Shown here: one piece after another, positions 60,242 through 64,000 of the stretch
How the letters are laid out: every line of letters begins with the position of its first letter
Numbering within the stretch: position 1 is the first letter of the stretch
Assembly (NCBI RefSeq): GCF_041146795.1
Contig: NC_135170.1
Span: 25,042,033-25,106,032, forward strand
Length of the DNA stretch: 64,000 bases
Origin: Maylandia zebra
Lineage: Eukaryota; Chordata; Actinopteri; Cichliformes; Cichlidae
Direction: 5' to 3'
The notes under the pieces: generated by a model
What the model saw: the letters and a program-made list of their open reading frames with translations, nothing else
Told to the model about the DNA's origin: nothing
Database searches by the model: none
Position numbers and translations under genes: made by a program

Positions 60242-62522
60242 CCAGCAAAGAAATGTGTTTACTCCTCGGAGCGACCGGTGTTGGAAAGACGTTGTTGCTC
60301 AAACGTCTACAAAATATCCTTTGTGGCCATGTGAATTTCTTTGACGTAAAAGGAAATACTACCAAATAGCTTAATTAGCTAACTAATTTAGCCTATGAGC
60401 TTGTGTAGTACTTAAGTTGCTAAGTAATGGACGACCAGGGTTTGTATATCGCCTTTCCCAATTGCCAAATGTCGATACCCAGTGTTATTTTATTTTGCAT
60501 CGGTATGTGTACAAATTCATTTTCATAATAAGATCTGTAAGAGAGATTATTATTACAATATTTAAGCTTTGGTAGCCCTTATTAGTCCAATAGTTTGGAA
60601 ATTCACATTACAGCAGAAATTAGTGCTGTACTGTAATGTGAAATTGTCAATGGTCAGAAAGTGGATAATAACAGTAATAATTATAATTATATAAAACAAT
60701 AGGAAACATGTACAAGATAGACGAAGTATAATTTAAATGTGTGTACATATATGTCGCAGTGATAAAATAAAATAACATCTTTAGATGCCTAGAAGCAAAA
60801 AAACAGAGCCCCAGATGATGCTAATAGAAGATGGAGTGTTGAAAACAGTTGCACACTGTGATTTATCAGTCCCCAATGTGTGCATGTGTAAGTATACATG
60901 TGTTTTACTGCTGCGGCTCTGCTGGATGAAAAGACCTCCAATATTGCTCCTTTACACACCGTGGGTCCAGCAGCCTGACGCTGAAGAAGCTGCTCAGTGC
61001 TGTAAGAGTGTCCTGCATGGGGTGGGATGTGTTTAGCTACCATGCTACCTGTCACTTACTACCTCCAAGATGTCAAGAGGGCATCACGTTGGCACTCTTG
61101 GTCTACCTGTTTCAATTCTTTTTGACCCCAGTAGAGATACTGCTGCCCCAACAGACCAGCACCATTACAGATAGCTGTTGGAACCACAGTCTTCAGGAGC
61201 TTCTCCTGCACTTCAAAAGTCCTTGGCATACTTACCAGATACAGCCTGCTCTGTCCTTTTTGGTAAATAGCATTTTTTTTGATATAGTCCACATTCTCCA
61301 TTTCGTAAGTGGAGAAGGATATTTGTGCCTGTGGACGTTCACCACCAGCCCTTTGGTTTTTCCAGTATTTATCTGGAGGCAGTTCTCGTTCACATAGCTA
61401 TTTCAGAGATTGAAAGGGAAGTGATCTGCAACAGCACAAGTTAAACACTATCCTCCAGTTGCCTAGATTACATGCATGGGGCCCATCGCATATAAACTTA
61501 GCCCAAATTGGTGGATTATTAATAAACTGTCATCTGAACAGATGACGTGATTTCATTTGTGAGGTGACAAGTCAACAGTAGTCTCTCAGCTGTGACATCA
61601 CCAACCTTACTCATAACAAATATTCAAGTTCTACTTTCATAGCTCATAAAATATTGCGTAAACATTTCAAAATGTTTTTCTTTAAAGCTGATAGCAATGC
61701 TGTCTCCAGTCGATTTTCCTATCAGATTTCATTTACAGTTTATCGTACATGGTTTAGATGAATTGGGGACACCACCTTCAACTCTTCCCACAGTAAGTAC
61801 TAATGGACAGTTCAAAGTCTCTGACACCTTATCCGTGTAAGTTCTCCATCTCCAGTCTTCATTCTTTGTAGGTAGGAACCAATCTGACAGATCTAACCGT
61901 GAAGAAGAAGAAGGTGACTGTGAGAGAGCTGGGAGGCTGCATGGGCCCTATATGGCCCAGTTACTTCAAAGACTGCTCCTCTGTCATTGTATGATCTTTG
62001 TATACATGCTGTTTATATTTGTAATATTCAATATGGGTTTACTAAATTGAAGTACTTGAGTAGATTTCTTTTGTTTCTCCATAGTTCATGGTGGATTCGG
62101 CCAACATTGCTCAGATATCCTCCTCCTGTATCCAGTTGCTGTCAGTACTGTCAGCTGAGCCTCTGAGCAAGGCCTCTGTGCTTATTCTCTTCAACAAGAG
62201 GTGACACTCGTAGAATACACATCAGTCTCTATTAGTGTTTTACCATATTGTACAGGATCTCTAGCAGGTTTAATGCAATTTGTATGTAATAAGGAAAGCT
62301 AATAATACCACTAGGAAATTTTTGATTTTCTTTTCCAATTTTATATTTTCCCCCAGGGACATGCCTTGCACTATGAGCCTTATAGAGATAAAGTCACTGT
62401 TCAGGATGGATGACATTGTTGCATCTGCGACTCAGCCAATCACAACACTGGAAGTCAGTGCCAGATCTGGAGAGGGACTTAAAGAGGTGATGAGCTGGCT
62501 GGAGTCCGTCACAGTCAAGTGA
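60238..62522 (+). CDS. arl16: ADP-ribosylation factor-like 16 (atypical ARF-family GTPase), complete
   Basis: ARL16 is a divergent ARF-like GTPase; in mammals it has been linked to cilia and to RIG-I. Five exons: 60238-60313, 61737-61792, 61872-61988, 62085-62200 and 62357-62522, giving 176 residues. The P-loop GATGVGKT is at residues 11-18, the switch-I threonine in PTVGTN at 47, and NKRD (the NKxD motif) at 120-123. The switch-II WDxxGQ motif is replaced by R-E-L-G-G-C, as in human ARL16, so hydrolysis is probably atypical. There is no N-terminal glycine for myristoylation. This ATG is the first in frame after an upstream TAA. Intron 1 is AT-AC; the others are GT-AG. Intron 1 contains LINE remains, and the 3' UTR is transposon-derived. 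Confidence 0.95.
60314..61736 (+). other. arl16: arl16 intron 1, U12-type AT-AC intron
   Basis: The intron starts ATATCCTTTG, a perfect U12 5' splice consensus, and ends ATTTAC, with a pyrimidine-rich TTTTCCTATCAG about 10-20 bp before as the likely branch region. Cutting A|ATATCC...TTTAC|AG gives an intact Lys codon and continues into the family sequence. Ending the intron at the following AG instead would break the frame. Confidence 0.85.
60880..61435 (-). pseudogene. LINE reverse-transcriptase C-terminal remnant (L2/Rex1-like) in arl16 intron 1
   Basis: Minus-strand translation gives, from about 61,430 downward, an N-T-G-K-T-K-G-L-V-V-N-V block, then K-K-G-Q-S-R-L-Y-L (near 61,245-61,270), an E-K-L-L-K-T-V-V-P-T-A-I block, and a later H-S-Y-S-T-E-Q-L-L-Q-R-Q segment. 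These correspond to the thumb and C-terminal part of L2/CR1-type reverse transcriptases. Frames are broken, and it lies antisense to arl16. Confidence 0.65.
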
Positions 62523-62526
62523 CATA

Positions 62527-63253
62527 CGCTTACTGATTACTTCATTAGGTACACAATTACTCTTTCATGCAAATATCTAATCAGCTAATAACATGGCAGT
62601 AACTGAATTAGTTTAAGCATTGAAACATGGTAAAGATGATCTGCTGAACCGAGTTCTCTGGGTTCTCTGGCCTTGTTGTTGTAGATGATCAGAGGAAAAG
62701 GAGACCAGAGGGGCTAAGAACAGGAAACAGGCTATAGTTTGCACAGGCTAACCAAAGTTAGACATCAAAGAATTGAAAAATGTTGCCTGGTCCAGTGAGT
62801 GTAAGTTTCTCCCAGCAATTTGGATGGTATTGTTACAATTTGGCATAAATAAAATGAAAGTATAGATCCACGCTGCCTTATATCAGAGGATCAGGCTGGT
62901 AGTGGTGTAATCGTGTGCCGGATATTTTCTTGGTACCCTGCACCCAGCAGGATAACGCAGTATGTCACAAAGCTCCAGTCATGAACTTGACAATCAGTTC
63001 ACTGTACTCAAATGGCCACAAGAGTCACCAGATCTCAATCCAGTGGAGCAACTTCAAAGTCTGGTGCAAACTCACACCATGGTTGTGCATATGACAGATC
63101 TGCAGCAAATACATAAGACTGTCAAGTCAGTATGGACCAAAATCCAAGGAATGTTTCTAGCACCTTGTTAAATAGAATTAAAACAGCTCTGAAGGAAAAA
63201 TGGGTCCAACCCTGAACTAGTGAGGTATACTTAATAAAGTGGCCAGTGACTGT
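62527..63253 (+). mobile_element. Internally deleted Tc1-like transposon forming the arl16 3' UTR
   Basis: The left end (TACTGATTACTTCATTAGGT) and right end (TTAATAAAGTGGCCAGTGAC) are recognisable inverted termini of the Tc1 family also seen at 1-900. About 730 bp remain. A C-terminal transposase piece survives at 62,962-63,171: F-T-V-L-K-W-P-Q-E-S-P-D-L-N-P-V-E, the region with the last catalytic acidic residue. The element begins about 5 bp after the arl16 stop codon. It supplies AATAAA at 62,848-62,853 and 63,233-63,238, the nearest candidate arl16 poly(A) signals. Confidence 0.85.
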
Positions 63254-64000
63254 GTGTGTGTGCGTGCGTGCCAGTTTCTGTATTTGTATCTTATAATAGT
63301 GATACTGTTTATACAAAAAATGTTCTGCCTTTTGGTCTTTATCAGCTTATATGCTACTCTGTTGAGGTTTTCATGGTGTGTTTCTCGTGTAAGAGTGTTT
63401 ATCTTTGGTAGCACAATATTTAATATTAAAAAAAAAAAAAGAGTAACAACTCTTATAGAACTTTATGAAGATTTTACAGAATATTTTCTCATGTAAGGCA
63501 TTCAGTATTTATCTTTGTATATGTTTTTTTTCTTAATGAAATTTGGATTTTGTGTATGAACTTTGTTTTCAGTGTATGTGGATGTTATGTTTTAATTGAG
63601 AGGAGCAGTTTTTTGTGTTTCTTTTTTGGCTTATTGTCACTTTTTTCTGTTTATTCTGGTAGTGGTGTAATGTAAGAAGAGGTAATATTGCTGACTTCAC
63701 TACCAGCAGGGGGCGCAAACTGCTTATGAGACAGTGATACTGAGTCGTCATGATTTCATGTAGCATGTATTGATACCAAGGGAAATGAGTAAATGCAAGT
63801 GAATAAACCCATGTGAAGAACTGAGCAGTGTTGTAAATACACTCCTATATTTGGTGAAGTCAGTGGTTTGCAAGCAATGAATAAACTCATATTCATACAT
63901 TTTTTAAGGTTACTTCATATGAATTATTTGCTCACAGTCCTCCCAAACTATTACTTCATTCGCCACTTGAATTTCATAATAGCAGACTGGTATACACTGA
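63254..64000. other. Downstream of arl16, no gene seen
   Basis: AT-rich with short A and T runs. Further AATAAA signals occur (for example near 63,803 and 63,880) that could end longer arl16 transcripts. No other feature is recognised. Confidence 0.45.

Noticed and set aside
60785-61397. Plus-strand frames of 83 and 129 codons in arl16 intron 1
   Set aside because: Overlap antisense LINE reverse-transcriptase remains; the minus-strand reading gives the recognisable motifs.

Overview
The window is vertebrate nuclear DNA, most likely from a percomorph teleost; a cichlid is my best guess from the repeat types, but that is inference. Genes are split by many short introns with GT..AG borders. Four protein-coding genes can be reconstructed exon by exon, all in the right half. 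Tc1-like and hAT-like DNA transposons, tRNA-derived SINEs, LINE remnants and long GT microsatellites fill much of the rest.

Layout. About 1-31,600 is a gene-poor tract. I found no supportable host gene there, only transposon relics (1-900, 4,043-6,033, 7,080-8,762, 13,845-14,300, 26,560-27,500, 28,690-29,041), microsatellites, and two AT-rich stretches that look like conserved non-coding elements (about 16,040-16,340 and 30,330-30,800). From 31,818 to 56,993 on the minus strand lies a complete tbcd gene (tubulin folding cofactor D): 38 coding exons, 1,194 residues, in frame across all 37 junctions. The zinc-finger gene znf750 (two coding exons, 614 residues) is nested on the opposite strand inside tbcd intron 13. 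Upstream of tbcd, also on the minus strand, is fn3krp (ketosamine-3-kinase, six exons, 309 residues). It is head-to-head with arl16 (plus strand, five exons, 176 residues) across 319 bp. The order arl16 / fn3krp / tbcd with nested znf750 resembles the human 17q25.3 neighbourhood as I recall it.

Function. These genes form no pathway or operon. TBCD is an alpha/beta-tubulin assembly chaperone, ZNF750 an epidermal differentiation regulator, FN3KRP a protein-deglycating kinase and ARL16 an atypical ARF-like GTPase. What may be shared is regulation: palindromic CACGTG boxes lie in front of tbcd and in the fn3krp/arl16 intergenic promoter.

Most interesting observations: arl16 intron 1 has the terminal signals of a U12-type AT-AC intron, and only AT-AC splicing keeps the frame. 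A strong-context upstream ORF ends on the arl16 start codon (ATGA overlap). The arl16 3' UTR is almost entirely a Tc1-like insertion that starts about 5 bp after the stop codon and carries the only poly(A) signals seen close to it. znf750 poly(A) signals lie about 60-70 bp from tbcd exon 13. I saw no clearly new molecular system.
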